A stretch of 64,000 nucleotides of DNA from Talpa occidentalis (Eukaryota; Chordata; Mammalia; Eulipotyphla; Talpidae). Both the position numbers and the translations under genes were made by a program. Shown in pieces: positions 24,180-35,536 of this stretch; position 1 is the first letter of the stretch; each line of letters begins with the position of its first letter. The DNA lies in assembly GCF_014898055.3 (NCBI RefSeq), contig NW_023602073.1, forward strand, positions 25,033,784 through 25,097,783, read 5' to 3'. Under the pieces are notes generated by a model that made no database searches, was not told the origin of the DNA, and saw nothing but the letters and a program-made list of their open reading frames with translations.

Positions 24180-24429
24180 TTTTTTTAAAGATTTATTTTA
24201 TTTATTTATGCATATAAGAACTGGGGTGTAGGCCAGAGGTATGGGGGTTGAGGGGACTCACCAGAGACAGAGTGGGGAGCAAAACAGGCGGATTGACCAA
24301 AATACATTGCTGAAGGGAGCAGCGGGAGAGATAGGACAGGTCTGCTGGGCCATGTGGGTTAGCTGCCGGGCTGGGGATAGAACTCATGATAGTGCTAACA
24401 CTTAATCCCTTGAGCCACTAGGGAGGCTC
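24180..24429 (-). mobile_element. tRNA-headed SINE, older subfamily, diverged
   Basis: TTATGCATATAAGAACTGGG, GAGACAGAGTGGGGAGC, CATTGCTGAAGGGAGCAGCG and head complement ending GAGCCACTAGGGAGGC. More substitutions than the other copies. Confidence 0.92.
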
Positions 24430-25345
24430 ACCAAACCTACCTATTTAATGGGCTATTTAAATATTCCCTTCCAACATCTAGTCCATGGTTGGTTTATTTT
24501 GCTTAATGGAAATGCTACTCAAACATATACACAGAAGAACCTGACTACAATCAATATAGGTGATATAAAGGGGATTACATTTCAGTCACAACCTGAAATG
24601 AATTACTCTGGAGCACGGAACTCCTATTATCAGTCTGTTATTTGAGTGTTTTATTTGCACTGAGTTGGATAAATCAGTGCTGAGTTTATAGCTCTGAAGT
24701 AAATTGGTTTAGAACAAGTAACATGACTGCAATTTTCCTGTCGTAGTGCTTGGTGTAGCAAGCTGGCTGGCACAGTAATAATGGTGATAAAGCCTGTGAT
24801 GATAGCAAATGGGTGTTGATTGCTTCTAATAACTGAAAAAATAATTTTTGCAGAACTCTTTTGGTTTAACTTTCAAATTATGGACTTAGATACAATTGTT
24901 ATTATTCTAGCTAAATATAACTGACTGCTAAATTATTTTTAAATTGTTGACAAAAAATACACAAGAAACTATAAGAGAGCTCCTAAGTTGCCTCTTCTTT
25001 GTAATTCATATTAATTTAGTAGTTAATTACTGAAACGTAAGTGTGATAAAAATTAGGTGCTTTTGACTTACTTATATTTCAGTCATAGTTCACAAAACCA
25101 AATATCACTTTTAAACCTTGTAATGCCAGTTTCCAAAATAACAAAAGAGATACCACTAAGCATTCTATCAGCCACATAAAGATAAATCAAACTTGGGCTG
25201 AAGGATTCCCTAATTCATTATTTGTACATAAAAACAAGATGATGGCTAAACCAGTGCAGGTCTGTGAGTTTATTTTAAATATTAGCAGACAAAAATATTC
25301 TATAATTTTCTCTACTAAAACTTTAAAATATGGAAATGTTACCTC
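24430..25345. other. Unassigned intronic sequence
   Basis: No gene or recognisable repeat. Confidence 0.5.
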
Positions 25346-25552
25346 CCCACCTGAATCCCCCACACTGTAGTTCACTTTGTTCTTATAATAAAGTAAAAAT
25401 CAAATCAACAAGCAACTATAAACCAGAGACACAGGGTCAAGATAAGGGGGGTGGGAATTGTATGGAGAATGTAGCCAGGATGAAAGTGCATGCATTGTGC
25501 AAAAATGGAAAATGATGTAAAAAATATATAAAATAAAATATATTTAAAAAAA
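25346..25552 (+). mobile_element. L1 3'-UTR end, plus strand
   Basis: GGTGGGAATTGTATGGAGAA, TGAAAGTGCATGCATTGTGC and AAAATGATGTAAAAAATATA match, in complement, the L1 3' end at 62.5 kb. ATGTTACCT before and AGTTACCT after may be the target duplication. Confidence 0.8.
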
Positions 25553-25689
25553 GTTACCTTTTTTCTTAAAAAAAAAAAAAAGAAAGGTGAAAAAAATCAA
25601 CACTCATTTATGTTCGGCAGCAAAACATCTAGCATCTCCACCATGGACTGCCAGCAGGTAGAGTTTATTTTCACGCCATCAAAGCTTCC

Positions 25690-25890
25690 TAGATCCTTGT
25701 CTGAATTGTTTCACACACTTCCTTTTCCGATTGATGATCTGATATGATTCACACCATTAGACTGGAAGGTAATCAAGAGCACGGACTATCTCTAACTTAT
25801 TCACCTCTATATTCCTCATATCCAGCACAAAGCAAGACTTAGTATAAAGCAAGTAGTCAATAAATATTTGTGGACAGCACAAAAGAATGA
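25690..25890 (+). mobile_element. L2 3' end
   Basis: GCACGGACTATCTCTAACTT, ATATCCAGCACAAAGCAAG and TCAATAAATATTTGTGG fit the 3' terminus of L2. Confidence 0.7.
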
Positions 25891-26499
25891 AAAGGGAGAG
25901 ATCCAAGCAAATTTCTCCTCCTTTTATGACTTCACTAAAGAATAAACTCAGTGAATTACAGCTACAGCATGTAAGCCTGAGTGATGGCTAATCTAGTCAA
26001 ACGGGATCTAGTATGGTCATCTGGGTATGTTACTCTGGAGGGACCTCTGCAGGATGACAATAGGCAGCTTTAACAGAGGCCCAACAATGCTATATTACTT
26101 GGCTCTGGCATTTCAACTCATCTGATAGCCCACTGGTATACACTTCTCAAAGTAACATACCCTATTCATCATGACAGAGAATTTATTATATCCCAATTAG
26201 GAGAGGCCTAAGTTATATAGACACTACAGGACATGTGATTGTATTTTCCTCTGCTCTTCATGCATGAATTTGCTTACATTTCATTCACTAGCAAAAGAGC
26301 CAGCAAAAGAGCTTGCCAGGGCACTCTGGACCTGCAGTGAACATACACCTAGAACAATGGAACAGTCTGGCTTTCTATTGTCTAATGCTGACCCTACATA
26401 GGACCTTTGCCAAGTCAGCTCATTTCTTTAGTCTTGGTTTCCTTAGTTAATGAAAGTTTGGATATGATTTTGAAGGTCTCTTTTGGGGCTCTCAAGAAT

Positions 26500-27230
26500 A
26501 GAAACTCTTAAAAATTAATATATTTTACTAATTTTAGCTGTTGTATATGGATTCTATTATTTTTAAAATATATATTAATCTTGTATTCAGCAATCCTGCT
26601 AAGTCTTTCATATTAGTTCTATGTTCTCTACAGATTCTCTTCTAATTTTCATAGAAATAATTGTATTTCTCATTTTCCTGGGTAGAACTTCTAGACTGAT
26701 AAAGAAATAAAAACTCTGTTCTTCAGTGAAAATGAACATTCCTTTTATAGCTATCTTCAGAGTGTTTTTAATGTTTCATCATTCAACATGGTGTATTTTG
26801 TAGGTATACAGCCAGGTTAAAGAGGACTGCATTTATTTGTAATTTGCTGTATTTACCACAGATGGATAATCAATTTCATCAAATGCTTTTGTTTTCTTTT
26901 CAGATAACTATAGGATTTTCTCATTAACATCATCATATGCTAAATTATATTAAAACACTTTCTAATGCTAACTCATGCTTAGATGTAGAAACTCTAGTTA
27001 GATATGCGTTCTCCCCCAACTGTTAGATTTAGTTTGGTAATCTGTTTGCAAGTGAAATGGCTCTGCAAAATTTCCTTTCTCATAAAGTCTTTTTGGTATT
27101 CTGGCTACTCCATAAACTGGGGTGTTTTCTCTTATTTTCTATGTTCTGGAATAACTTGTATGTTTCATGATAGTTTGGTAGAACTTGGCTAAATAACAAA
27201 TAGGTCTTTGATATTTTTAAAGAATGATTT
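26500..27230 (-). mobile_element. Old L1 ORF2 fragment, antisense
   Basis: TTGTATTCAGCAATCCTGCT, CATCAAATGCTTTTGTTTTC and ATAACTATAGGATTTTCTC are familiar complements of the L1 reverse transcriptase region. Badly decayed. Confidence 0.6.
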
Positions 27231-27260
27231 TAAACAACTATATGTAATTTTTATGTAGTA

Positions 27261-27326
27261 TATCTATATCTCTATCTGTCTGTCTATCTATCTATCTACC
27301 TACCTATCTATCTATCTATCTATCTA
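27261..27326. repeat. Compound (TCTA)n tetranucleotide repeat
   Basis: TATC/TCTG/TCTA/CCTA units in series, longest pure TCTA stretch at 27304-27326. Confidence 0.95.
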
Positions 27327-27328
27327 GA

Positions 27329-27426
27329 ACAGTATGAAAACTCAGTAATAAAAAATATTATTACTGAAAACTCAGTAATATTATTACTGAAAAGTATTAT
27401 TACTGAAAACTCAGTAATAAAAAATA
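27329..27426. repeat. Self-complementary AT-rich tandem repeat
   Basis: Units of GAAAACTCAGTAAT followed by A/T spacers and ATTATTACT recur three to four times with length changes; CAGTAAT and ATTACTG arms pair with each other. Confidence 0.85.
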
Positions 27427-27429
27427 CAA

Positions 27430-27610
27430 ATTTTAAAAATGGTCAAAATATTTGAACAAAGATATAAAAATGGCAAATAAGCACATCAGAAGTTGCTCAA
27501 CATCATGGATCATAAGGGAAATGTAATTTTAAACCACAATTATATACCTCTCATCTGTTCAAATGGCTAAAATAGATGAATGAACAGTATCAAGTGTTAA
27601 TAAGATTGCA
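27430..27610 (+). mobile_element. Old L1 (ORF2 3' part), piece 1
   Basis: AAATGGTCAAAATATTTGAA, CATCAGAAGTTGCTCAACAT and GGGAAATGTAATTTTAAACC are L1 ORF2 3' phrases in sense. Continues after the inserted LTR. Confidence 0.85.
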
Positions 27611-28075
27611 TGTGGGGAGAAAACTTTACCCTTCCTCCTTTTTAGGTTCTATGGCTGATCTACTAATTAAATTGACATAATTAACAAAAGAAAAACAAAT
27701 TCTGTACCTATAAATTCCCCAAAACATGAGATCCAAAGACAATTAGGTAATGGAGGCTTATACGCATCCTGAGCTAAGGAGAAAGGGGGCAGGGTCCTGG
27801 GGACTGAAAGTAGAGGAAGACAATTCATAGGAAGAAAAGAGCAAGTATTTGCTAAATAAATGCTTGCACAACATGCAAATATGTCTTCCTGATAGACACA
27901 CTTATCTTTGGTATTATCTTCCTCCTGGTACAAGCCCCCTGTCTAAATTCTTTTAGGCAGTTAAGGGGAAGGTAAACAGTTCTTCCTGTCTATTGAGACT
28001 ACCTTGTGTTTAGCTCAAAATAATTCACATGCCAAAAGTGGTATATTTTGAGGTGGCATATTCTGCTCCCTTTCA
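27611..28075 (-). mobile_element. Old ERV1-class LTR inside an L1
   Basis: Minus strand starts TGAAAGGGAGCAGAATATGC, CACCTCAAAATATACCACTT, has TTAGCTCAGGATGCGTATAA in the second half, and ends TTTTCTCCCCACA. This resembles the MER4-like ERV1 LTR group. It interrupts the L1 exactly (GATTGCA before; CATTGCTCACGGGAATGCAA after), so it is a later insertion. Confidence 0.7.
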
Positions 28076-28099
28076 AATGCAAATGTAAAACAACTAGAA

Positions 28100-28640
28100 T
28101 TTAATTACATTGCTCACGGGAATGCAAAATGGTACAGCCACTTTGGAAAACAGTGCTGTAATTTCTTGCAGAGGTAAACATACCCTTATATGACTTAGCA
28201 ATCTCACTCCAAGTAATTTACCCAAGTGAAATGAAAATACTTTCACACATAATTGACCAAAACTAGACACCACCAAAAAGTTCTTCAGTTGGTCCAATGG
28301 ATTAAATATGGTACATGCATGCAATGGAATACTACTCATAAGAAAAGGAATGAATCACTAACATACACCATGACATGGATGAACTTGAAATTCTCAAAAG
28401 GCTATTTGTGTGCCATTTTGGAAAAGACAAAACTATATGGACGGAAACAGATCAACTGTTACCGGGGCGTAGAGCAGGAGAAAGAGTTATCAGAATTACA
28501 AAAGCCATGAAGGAATTTTGCATACCAATAAAAATTGCTCTATATCTTAATTGTGGCAGGAGTTATATATATATGTACCTATTTAACAAAACTCATAAAC
28601 CTGTGAAGGAATAAAGGGTGACTTTACTATATAATGGCAC
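28100..28640 (+). mobile_element. Old L1 (ORF2 end and 3' UTR), piece 2
   Basis: AATGCAAAATGGTACAGCCA, TGCAATGGAATACTACTCAT, CCATGACATGGATGAACTTG give the L1 ORF2 C-terminus. AGATCAACTGTTACCGGGGC follows in the 3' UTR. Frames are broken. Confidence 0.88.
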
Positions 28641-29675
28641 CCTTAATTTAAAAAAAGTTTTAGAAAAGGATGATTTTTAAAAATTTATTTATATTTTACA
28701 TCATTGCTCATTTTGTTTTATTTATTTTTTACATCATTGTTCATTTTTAAACAATATTTGCTCCCCCCCTCAGGTGTAGTCCCCATAGAATTTCCTTCAC
28801 CGATGCACCCATACACCATCATCACAGTCCCCTGTGCTCCTCCCTCCCTCCGATCCCTCTCCCTCCTCCTCCACTGCAGGATGTCTTTGATTTATAATTG
28901 TCTGGTTTTTTTTGGTTGTTGTTGTATTTTGTACTGTTACTATTTCCCCCCCCCGATGTCTTATTTGGTTCCTCTATATTCCTCCTATAAGTGAAACCAT
29001 CTGATATTTTTCTTTTTCCTTCTGACTTACTGAGCATAATTCCTTCTACCTCTATCCACGTTGCTGTGAATAGCATGAATTTGTCTTTTTTGGTTGCTGA
29101 ATAGTATTCCACTGTGTATATATGCCACATCTTCTTGATCCAGTCATCTATTTTGGGGCATTTGGGTTGTTTCCAGGTTTTGCCTATTATAAATAGTGCT
29201 GCAATAAATCAATGTTTTTGTGTCCTTTGGGTCGATCTCTAGGAGTGGATATGCCAGGTCATCTGGTAGCTCCATTTTTAGTAGACTCAGGAACCTCAGA
29301 CAGCTTTCCAAAGTGGTTGGACCAGTTTGCACTCCCACCAGCAATGTAGGAGAGTTCCTTTTTCACCACATCCTTGCCAACACTTGTCGTTGCTAGTTTT
29401 TTTGATATGTGCCATTCTCACTGGTGTAAGGTGGTATCTCAATGTGGTTTTGATTTGCATTTCCCTGATTACAAGTGATGTTGAACATTTTTTCATATGC
29501 CTGTTGGCCATTTGCATTTCCTCTGGAGAAACGTCTTTTACGTTCTTCTGCCCATTTCTTCACTGGATTGTTTATTTTTGTTGAGTCGTGTGAGTTCTTT
29601 GAATATCTTTGTGATCAGTCCCTTACCAGTTGTATGGAGTGCAAAAATTTTTTCCCAACCAGTGGGGTGTCTCTG

Positions 29676-29960
29676 TTTTTTTTTTTTTTTTAAAGATTTA
29701 TTTATTGATTGATACAAGCACTGGGTACAGTCAGAAGCGCGGGAAGTGAGAGAATTCACCAGAGCCAGAGCGGGGAGCAGAGCAGGCAGAAGGACCGAAG
29801 TACACTGCTGAGGGGAGCATGTACTGCTCAGGACAGGTCTGCGAGCCATGTGGGACCCTCCTCCAGTGGCCGGGGAGCAGCCGGGGATTGAATTAGAGCC
29901 GCAGAGGCTGCGGGCAACTTCGCAACCCAGCACTCAACCGCTGCGCCACCGGGGAGGCCC
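29676..29960 (-). mobile_element. tRNA-headed SINE, younger subfamily, inserted in an older SINE tail
   Basis: GATACAAGCACTGGGTACAG, AGAAGCGCGGGAAG, TACACTGCTGAGGGGAGCAT, head complement GCTGCGCCACCGGGGAGGCC. It lies between the left target repeat of the older SINE and that SINE's own body, so it inserted into the older T-run. Confidence 0.95.
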
Positions 29961-29961
29961 A

Positions 29962-30221
29962 GTTCTTTTTTTTTATTTATACAACAGATGGGGTACAGGT
30001 CAGAGGCGTGGGAGGGTGAGAGATTCACCAGAGACAGAGTGGGGGAGCAGAACGGGCAGAAGGACCAAAAGCACTGCTGAGGGGAGCAGCAGGCGCGACA
30101 GGAGAGGTCCACCGTGCCATGTGGGAATCTCCCTGGCCAACAGGGAATCGGACCCATACTGCAGAAGCTGCAGACAGCTTCACAGCGCTGTGCTCAACCT
30201 GCTGTACCACTGGGGAGGCCC
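29962..30221 (-). mobile_element. tRNA-headed SINE, older subfamily, inserted in L1
   Basis: CAACAGATGGGGTACAGGTC, AGAGGCGTGGGAGGGTGAGA, head complement ending CACTGGGGAGGCCC. Its target duplication GGGTGTCTCT is at 29665-29674 and 30223-30232, so it flanks the younger SINE as well. Confidence 0.94.
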
Positions 30222-30388
30222 AGGGTGTCTCTTTGTTTTGGTTAATGTCTCTTTTGCTGTACAGAAGCTAGAAAGGGATGATTTTTAAACATCTGTTTTA
30301 ATTTGGATGTTGCTTATTGTTTATTCAGGTTTTCTGTTTCTTTTGCCCTTTTTGCAATTTATATTATTTTCTAAAAAGTCATCTTTTT

Positions 30389-31391
30389 TTATTTTATTTT
30401 ATTTTTTTAATCTACTTTATTTTTTTATTTTTATTTTTTTAATTATAAATTTTATTTTTAGATTCCCCATACAATTGCAACCCCCCCATTCTGACCCCAA
30501 TCCCTCCCCTCCCGCCCCCCACCCCCCAAAAAGTGTCTCTGGTTCATAGTTTTTTGTTGATTTTGATTTTCGCTTTCTTATAGTTATTCATTTTTCTGGT
30601 CCCTTATTAAAGTTTTCTAGATTCCTGCTATGAGTGAGACCATCCGGTATTTTTCTTTTTCTTTCTGGCTTATTTCGCTGAGCATGATCCCTTCCAGCGC
30701 CATCCATGTTGCTGCAAATTGCATGTGTTTATCTTTTTTGAATGCTGAGTAATATTCCATGGTATATATGTACCACATCTTCTTGATCCAGTCATCTATT
30801 TTTGGGCATTTGGGCTGTTTCCAAAGCTTAGCTATTGTAAATAGTGCTGCTATAAACATAGGGGTGCAGGTGCTCTTTGGAATTGATGTTTCTGTGTCCT
30901 TTGGGTAAATACCTAGGAGTGGAATTGCTGGATCATATGGAAGCTCTATGTTTAGTAGGTCCAGAAATCTCCACACAGCTCTCCATAGTGGTTGGACCAG
31001 TTTGCACTCCCACCAACAGTGCAGAAGAGTTCCTTTTTCTCCACACCCTCGCCAACACTTGTTGTTGCTAGTTTTTTTAATATGTGCCATTCTCACTGGT
31101 GTAAGATGGTATCTCGTGGTAGTTTTGATTTGCATTTCCCTGATGGCAAGTGATGTTGAACATTTTTTCATATGCCTGTTGGCCATTTGCATTTTCTCTT
31201 CAGAGAAGTTTCTTTTTAGCTCTTCTGCCCATTTTTTGACGGGATTATTTTCTTTGTTGTTGTTGAGTCTCATAAGCTCTTTGCAGATTTTTGTGATCAG
31301 TCCTTTATCATTAGTGTTGTGTGCAAAAATATTCTCCCAGTTGGTGGGGTTTCTCTTTGTTTTTGTTATTGTCTCTTTTGCTGTACAGAAG
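30389..31391 (-). mobile_element. 5'-truncated L1, relatively young
   Basis: 3' UTR (C-rich block at 30480-30530 on the plus strand), then the ORF2 C-terminus. Perfect target duplication TTCTAAAAAGTCATCTTTTT at 30369-30388 and 31392-31411. Truncated at the same ORF2 position as the neighbouring L1. Confidence 0.96.
30617..31273 (-). pseudogene. L1 ORF2p C-terminal fragment, open for 218 codons
   Basis: The open part of the truncated L1. It carries the C-terminal cysteine-rich signature [20 protein letters not shown] followed by VQPLW, then [18 protein letters not shown] and [20 protein letters not shown], ending at a stop before the 3' UTR. The endonuclease and reverse transcriptase domains are absent, so it cannot act alone. 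The preserved frame shows the insertion is not very old. Confidence 0.95.
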
Positions 31392-31411
31392 TTCTAAAAA
31401 GTCATCTTTTT

Positions 31412-31883
31412 AAATTTAGGTAGGGTCTTAAATTTTGGCATAAAATTGTTCAGATTTTCTTTTGGATTAAAAAAAAACACTGTACTCGCACTCTATCTAC
31501 AGCTATGTTCCTTTCATTTCTAATTTGTGTTTACTTTCATATAACAACCGTGTTTTAGGTTATGGATCTTATTCTTTTCTGATTCATTAACTTTGGCATT
31601 TTTAAACCTTCTTTCCTAAAGAATATTTTTAAGGTTATACATTTTCCTATTGTATATATCACTCTAGCTATATATTTCTACACGTGAAATACTTATTTTC
31701 AGTCAGTTCTATATATTTAATATTAAGAGTGATTTTTTTTCTTGTGATTCTTGTTTCTTCTTCCTGAATTATATTTTCTCATTTCTTTTTGGTGATCTGT
31801 CTTTGTGGTACAAAGTTGAATTGTTGACTAATAGAATCACACCTCAGCACTCTGAAGATGTCATTTTCATGGCTAGTCATCTC

Positions 31884-31885
<2 letters not shown>
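31412..31885. other. Unassigned AT-rich sequence
   Basis: T-rich intronic sequence; possible old L1 antisense text, not distinct enough to call. Confidence 0.4.

Positions 31886-31933
<48 letters not shown>
31886..31933. repeat. (GT)24 microsatellite
   Basis: Perfect dinucleotide run of 48 bases. Confidence 0.97.
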
Positions 31934-31936
<3 letters not shown>

Positions 31937-32131
31937 TTGAGCAAAGTGGTGCCTGTGAGAATCAACAGGGACTGAAGGAAGGGGGAGGTAGGTGTGGGAA
32001 GGGTGTGGCTCCCATGAAGAGATAGGATGGGGGCATTGTGACAGACAGAGGTAGGGCATTGTGGCAGGCACAGAGGTGTGTGCCTAGACTAAACTATCCC
32101 TTCTTAGTTTTTTCTTTTTCTTTAAACATAA

Positions 32132-32170
32132 GTTAGTATGACAAGCTAGTATGACATGTTAGTATGACAA
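32132..32170. repeat. Three 13-bp tandem units
   Basis: GTTAGTATGACAA, GCTAGTATGACAT, GTTAGTATGACAA in direct succession. Confidence 0.93.
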
Positions 32171-33007
32171 GATTATTTTATCTGCAATTCTTTGTGATTC
32201 AAGCTAGGCAAGAAAGTTGCAATGGCAAGAGGGTCATTGTGTGATTATATTCCTACATTCCCCTGAGGGAAGCCCACTGCCATAGGACTTAGAGGAGCCA
32301 AACATACTTCTTTTTTGTCTTCTTATTTTAAAAAGTTTTCAGATAACATTACACAGCCTTTTCGAAGAGTTGTAGCCTCAAGCAGTGGTTGGGAGGATGT
32401 TGTGCAAAGAGGGATATTTTTCTAACAGAACGGATAAATATTGAGCCTATTATTTCTGCTGTTACTATATTTGAATGCAACTGAAAACATAATAAAATTT
32501 GACATGTTTTTCCTTTATGTGTTGATTTAAAGCGGAAGAATATTATGGCTGGCAGGGGCCTGAGAGACTATCTATTCTGAACCCTTTACTTTATACATGA
32601 GAAACAGAGCCCTCTGGGAGTTCATTTAAAAGGAAAGTCAATGTCAAAAGGAAAATGGGGTTACACCAAGGACATCCCATACTCAAAGCTTCACTCATAA
32701 AAATCACTGCTATAAACCCGTTTTATTTCCCAACACTCTTTTTGGTACATGAAAAGAGTGACATACTTAGGGTTTTCCTACCCAAGTATTAAATACTGCA
32801 CTCTACATTATTCTGCTTATATGAGGAAATAATACACTAGCTTTTCAACACATTCTGATTTAATGCTGATGTAATTGATTGCATATACTCCAAATGCTTG
32901 CTGTATTTTTCTAAAAATATTCTCATTGTTATCTCAGCCTGAAAATTCCTCTGGTTTTCTATTATTCATAGAAATAAGCCATTAAAAAACTTTTTTTTTC
33001 TTTTTTC

Positions 33008-33115
33008 TTTTTTTTTGTGGGACCCTTGCCGGTGGCCGGGGATTTAACCAGCGCTGCAGAGGCTGCAGGCAGCCTCGCAACCCAGTGCTCAACCGCTGTG
33101 CCACCGGGGAGGCCC
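33008..33115 (-). mobile_element. Head-only copy of the tRNA-headed SINE
   Basis: Only the tRNA-derived head and a few bases beyond (GTGGGACCCTTGCCGGTGGC to CCACCGGGGAGGCCC in complement), joined directly to a T-run. The whole body from the CTGCTCCCC block to the TATAAATAAATAAA tail is absent. Similar flanks (AAAAAACTTTTTTTTCTTT before, AAAAAAACCTTTTTTCTTTC after) suggest it was inserted in this short form. Confidence 0.88.
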
Positions 33116-33135
33116 AAAAAAACCTTTTTTCTTTC

Positions 33136-34034
33136 ACAAAAAAATCTAACCGAGGATGACATAGAATTTAGGTGGCGAAAGTTCTAAGATTACTATATAC
33201 TTAATCCCTAGCACTTCTTTATTTTCTTTTCCACTAGGTTTTCTTTTTATATTTTCCTCGAGACAGCATTTATTATCCTCAAGCACAATGTAAGGAAATT
33301 CAGTTTTCACAGAGAGCTTCCTGGCTCCTGATAAAAGAGTTCATTCCCAAGGTAATTATTGCGGACATCAGAAATAGGCAGGGTATAGTAATGAAAACCA
33401 ACCTTTATCCTATTTTATTTACTTATCATTTGAATGATTAGTTCTTGGAAGACTATCTGTATATTCAGAAGGTTATTTCATTTTGGAGGACTTTGCAGCA
33501 AAAAATCACGTGCACCACTGACTTAGTTTAGCTTTATCCATTCAGACCCTCTAAATACCCCAGTTCCAATTAAGCCAGCTGGGCAAAAATTTCAATAGAC
33601 TTAATTTTGCAGCCGAGCAAGTTATGCTCACTGAAAGGCTCATGTCAGAGGTCTCTGACCTACTTGAGTCCTACAGAACCCAAACTCCAGCACTTGCAAT
33701 AACTTTTAAAAGGTCCCTAAAGAAATATGTTCTATCTTCTAAGTCTGGAGTGAAGGTTGCCGGGTCAGGAGGGCAGGGTCAGGAGACAGGGTCAGGATCA
33801 AGACAGAGAGATGGCATTGGAGCTTTCGTACAGATTCACTGTGTCATTTTTCTAGCGCAAATCTGGAAGTAAGTGATTTTTTAACCTTCCAACACATAGA
33901 TCCAGTTCTTAACTAGAGAGACAGTGACACTGAAAGAATTTCTTAAGTGACTTTTCTTTATACTTGAGCAGAAAAATGCTCAGCTGCTGTCAAAATGAGA
34001 GGAAGGTTAGATGTAACAGACTTTTCAGAGGTAA
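33136..34034. other. Unassigned intronic sequence
   Basis: No gene. 33755-33800 has short GGGTCAGGA-type direct repeats. Confidence 0.45.
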
Positions 34035-34150
34035 TCCAGTATAAGCCTCACCTTTTGAAGATGAAGAGGTTAAGAAGCAGAGAGGTGAGCTCACTTGTCC
34101 ATGGTCATACACAGCTGGAATAGCTAGCTCTTGCTATTATATCACATTGC
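34035..34150 (-). mobile_element. Possible MIR relic, antisense
   Basis: GAAGATGAAGAGGTTAAGAA and GTCCATGGTCATACACAGCT resemble the complement of the MIR core. Weak. Confidence 0.45.
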
Positions 34151-35536
34151 TACTCTTAATTTAACACCCAATTTAAAAGAGAAAGAATATACCATTGCAC
34201 ACGCTGTTACTTGGATAGAGTGCAACTTTCTCAAGGTCTAATGGGAACCCCATAATTAAAGTGCAAGCAGGTACTGGGCATTTCACTTGTCAAAATCCCC
34301 AGAGGTATGTTTCGGAAGCCTCCGCTGGGCGCAGCAGGGGCCTGCCAAGCATTCTTTGGCCTGCAATCCTACTGCTGTCTATCTGTGTGTCTCCTGCAGG
34401 AAAAGGAGTGAAAAATTAATGAGGAGCTCAGAAAAGCTCATTTTCAGGGCTTTGGAGATTGGGAGGGCAATGAAAATTGGAAGTGAAGGGAAAGGTTTAA
34501 GCTATCAGCCTCAAGCTCTGGGAAATCATATAAATGGGGTATAAATGTAAATATACCCACACAAAAATGGAAAACCACCAAAGAGCTATTTAGGGAAGGA
34601 TTAGATGTGAATTATAAACAGCCAGCCAGGGCAGAGCTTCTTGTGATTCATTCACAGGTGTCCATCCTCGGCCAGGACTGCAGGGACCCACGGCCGCCTG
34701 ACGTGAGCAGCACAACCCAGGTGCCCTGGAGTTGCCCCTTCCTTGTCGCGAGGAAGGATCATATTTCTTGATCAAGATGTGGGTTCTCTGATCCTACTTG
34801 GGTGTAACAGTATAACAGCCTTGTGAGGATGAAAGTGAATTTTTAAAAAATCAGATATCTTTAAACATTTTTTGAGGATTTTTCTTTTTTTTTTTCAACA
34901 ATTGATATGCTTAATTTTCCAAGATAATTGGATAAGTTAAAGAATATAAACTATTTTGTTGACAAGTTTGATATCCAAAGCAGAAAGAAATGGGCACAAA
35001 TTATTTTCTACTGGGCACTGGAGGCAGGACTATGGGTGCACTTGACCATCCTGGGTTCTTCAGCCCTGGCCCTGGCTTTACCTGTTCTTTCTCTCAAGTA
35101 GCTTATTCCCAAGTAAGCGCTTCTCCAGCTTTTAGGTACCTGCTCCTAGCTATGGAACTACCTTTTTATGGAATATATTTGGGAGAAGAGATTATCATTG
35201 CTCAGAAGTGCTCTAGAGCTGGGAAACCAGGAAGATGCTGACAAAAGAAACAGTGAGACACTGACATTCTTTTGCTATAAAAATATTTGCAAATCAAGTA
35301 AGAAGTTGTTCTTTGCTCTGCAGGTATAGTTTGGAACTATTTATTAAGTTTTTTAGTTATAGCATTCACATAGCATTGACAACAATAATGAATTGTTAAT
35401 TATTGACCTCAGCTTATACTGGCCTGACTTTTTTTTAAGCCTATAATGAATTGCTCACAAACCTCCAGAAGACACCTAAGGAGAATAGAAACCTGGTTAT
35501 GTTTTGAAAGCAAAAGGGTCTTTATCTCATTCACCG
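34151..35536. other. Unassigned intronic sequence
   Basis: No gene or clear repeat. Short open frames at 34287-34544 and 34990-35241 look random. Confidence 0.45.

Larger units (their letters stand above)
28682..30269 (-). mobile_element. 5'-truncated L1 with two SINEs inserted
   Basis: Contains the L1 3' UTR and the ORF2 C-terminal region on the minus strand ([30 protein letters not shown]) with frameshifts. Near-perfect 20-bp target duplication, AGAAAAGGATGATTTTTAAA at 28662-28681 and the same with one change at 30270-30289. SINEs occupy 29676-30221. Truncated in ORF2 just after the plus-strand phrase TCTTTTGCTGTACAGAAG. Confidence 0.95.

Noticed and set aside
29538..30288. Overlapping 100-146 codon frames on both strands
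   Set aside because: They lie entirely in SINE and L1 sequence and match only other SINE copies.
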